From assembly GCA_039962225.1 (NCBI GenBank), contig JAMPKV010000007.1, positions 303,488 to 367,487 on the forward strand: 64,000 bases of DNA. Reading direction: 5' to 3'. The notes below the pieces were generated by a model. The model saw only the letters and a list, made by a program, of their open reading frames with translations. It was not told where the DNA came from and did not search any database. This DNA is from Microcoleus sp. AS-A8. GTDB taxonomy: Bacteria > Cyanobacteriota > Cyanobacteriia > Cyanobacteriales > Coleofasciculaceae. Numbering within the stretch: position 1 is the stretch's first letter; the number at the start of each line of letters is the position of its first letter. Shown one piece after another: positions 63,867-64,000 of this stretch. The translations under genes were made by a program, and so were the position numbers.

Positions 63867-63895
63867 TTTACAAATCGAAACAAATGGGTTAAGTT
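63867..63895 (+). promoter_or_regulatory. psbA promoter (-35 and -10)
   Basis: TTTACA (63867-63872), 17 bases of spacing, then TAAGTT (63890-63895), placing transcription start near 63902. This is a sigma70-type promoter of a highly expressed gene, between the HIT gene and psbA. Confidence 0.6.
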
Positions 63896-63901
63896 AAGTA
63901 T

Positions 63902-63921
63902 GGGCGAACACAAAAGCGCCC
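63902..63921 (+). promoter_or_regulatory. psbA 5'-UTR stem-loop
   Basis: GGGCG / CGCCC with a ten-base A-rich loop, at the predicted 5' end of the psbA transcript. Cyanobacterial psbA leaders often have such stability or light-regulation structures; its role here is inferred. Confidence 0.45.
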
Positions 63922-63958
63922 GCTGAACCTTGAAAAATTATTAAGCCATCATAAAAAC

Positions 63959-64000
63959 ATGACAACCACATTACAGCGTCGCGAATCTGCGAACGTGTGG
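63959..64000 (+). CDS. psbA: Photosystem II D1 protein PsbA (5' end only, runs out of window)
   Basis: The ATG at 63959 opens MTTTLQRRESANVW, the D1 N-terminus, and the frame continues past base 64000. D1 binds the reaction-centre cofactors of photosystem II and turns over fast under light. Only 14 codons are visible, so the copy type (standard or stress-induced) cannot be told. Confidence 0.93.
   Translation, partial: MTTTLQRRESANVW

Overview
The window is chromosomal DNA of a cyanobacterium, most likely a filamentous, large-genome type of the Coleofasciculus/Microcoleus kind. The evidence: the right edge enters psbA (photosystem II D1). There is a zeta-carotene desaturase of the plant/cyanobacterial type, several cyanobacteria-specific small proteins (a DUF4327-type protein at 20667, an 85-aa protein at 11074, a 47-aa membrane protein at 51595), HIP1 octamers (GCGATCGC), and many short heptameric tandem repeats of the type found in filamentous cyanobacteria. 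The genus is an inference. No tRNA, rRNA, CRISPR array, intact transposase or prophage gene was recognised.

Layout. 0-13 kb: the tail of a probable acyltransferase gene, a metallophosphatase, a large exported CHAT protein (CHAT-1), an acetoacetate-decarboxylase-like protein, a subtilisin with a P-domain, a small exported protein, the BolA/Grx4 iron-sulfur pair, a small conserved protein, a response regulator and a lone ABC ATPase. 13-25 kb: a DegT-type PLP enzyme, a 2Fe-2S ferredoxin with a membrane protein, citramalate synthase (cimA), a two-domain sugar-nucleotide epimerase, a 1.2-kb structured non-coding stretch ahead of a DUF4327 gene, a PP2C phosphatase/FHA-kinase pair and a pseudouridine synthase.

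25.5-44.7 kb is the accessory highlight: about 19 kb, all on the minus strand, encoding only giant exported envelope proteins. In transcription order after CHAT-2 (39788-44683) these are a DUF11/SdrD-like protein, a 1479-aa Ig-plus-beta-barrel outer-membrane protein, a beta-helix/OmpA protein, and two paralogous DUF11 proteins with an N-terminal propeller-like region. The first junctions overlap (ATGA, TAGTG), so four of them look like one translationally coupled operon. I read this as an outer-membrane-anchored surface assembly: the barrel as conduit or anchor, OmpA as peptidoglycan clamp, the DUF11 proteins as stalks. CHAT-1 and CHAT-2 combine a two-partner-secretion N-terminus with an intact caspase-like His/Cys dyad at the C-terminus. 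No TpsB transporter gene is in the window.

45-64 kb is mostly housekeeping: L-lactate dehydrogenase, a beta-hydroxyacid dehydrogenase, zeta-carotene desaturase with its SRPBCC neighbour, lipoyl synthase, a response regulator with a coiled-coil tail, recR, a J-domain protein, a pentapeptide-repeat protein, a phytanoyl-CoA-dioxygenase-like protein, purB, a CNNM/CorC-type membrane protein, a ComM/YifB ATPase, a HIT protein and the psbA promoter and start. Short repeats and palindromes mark many gene boundaries; some run into coding sequence (cimA, the beta-helix/OmpA gene, gene ends at 1820, 24770, 46094 and 51899).
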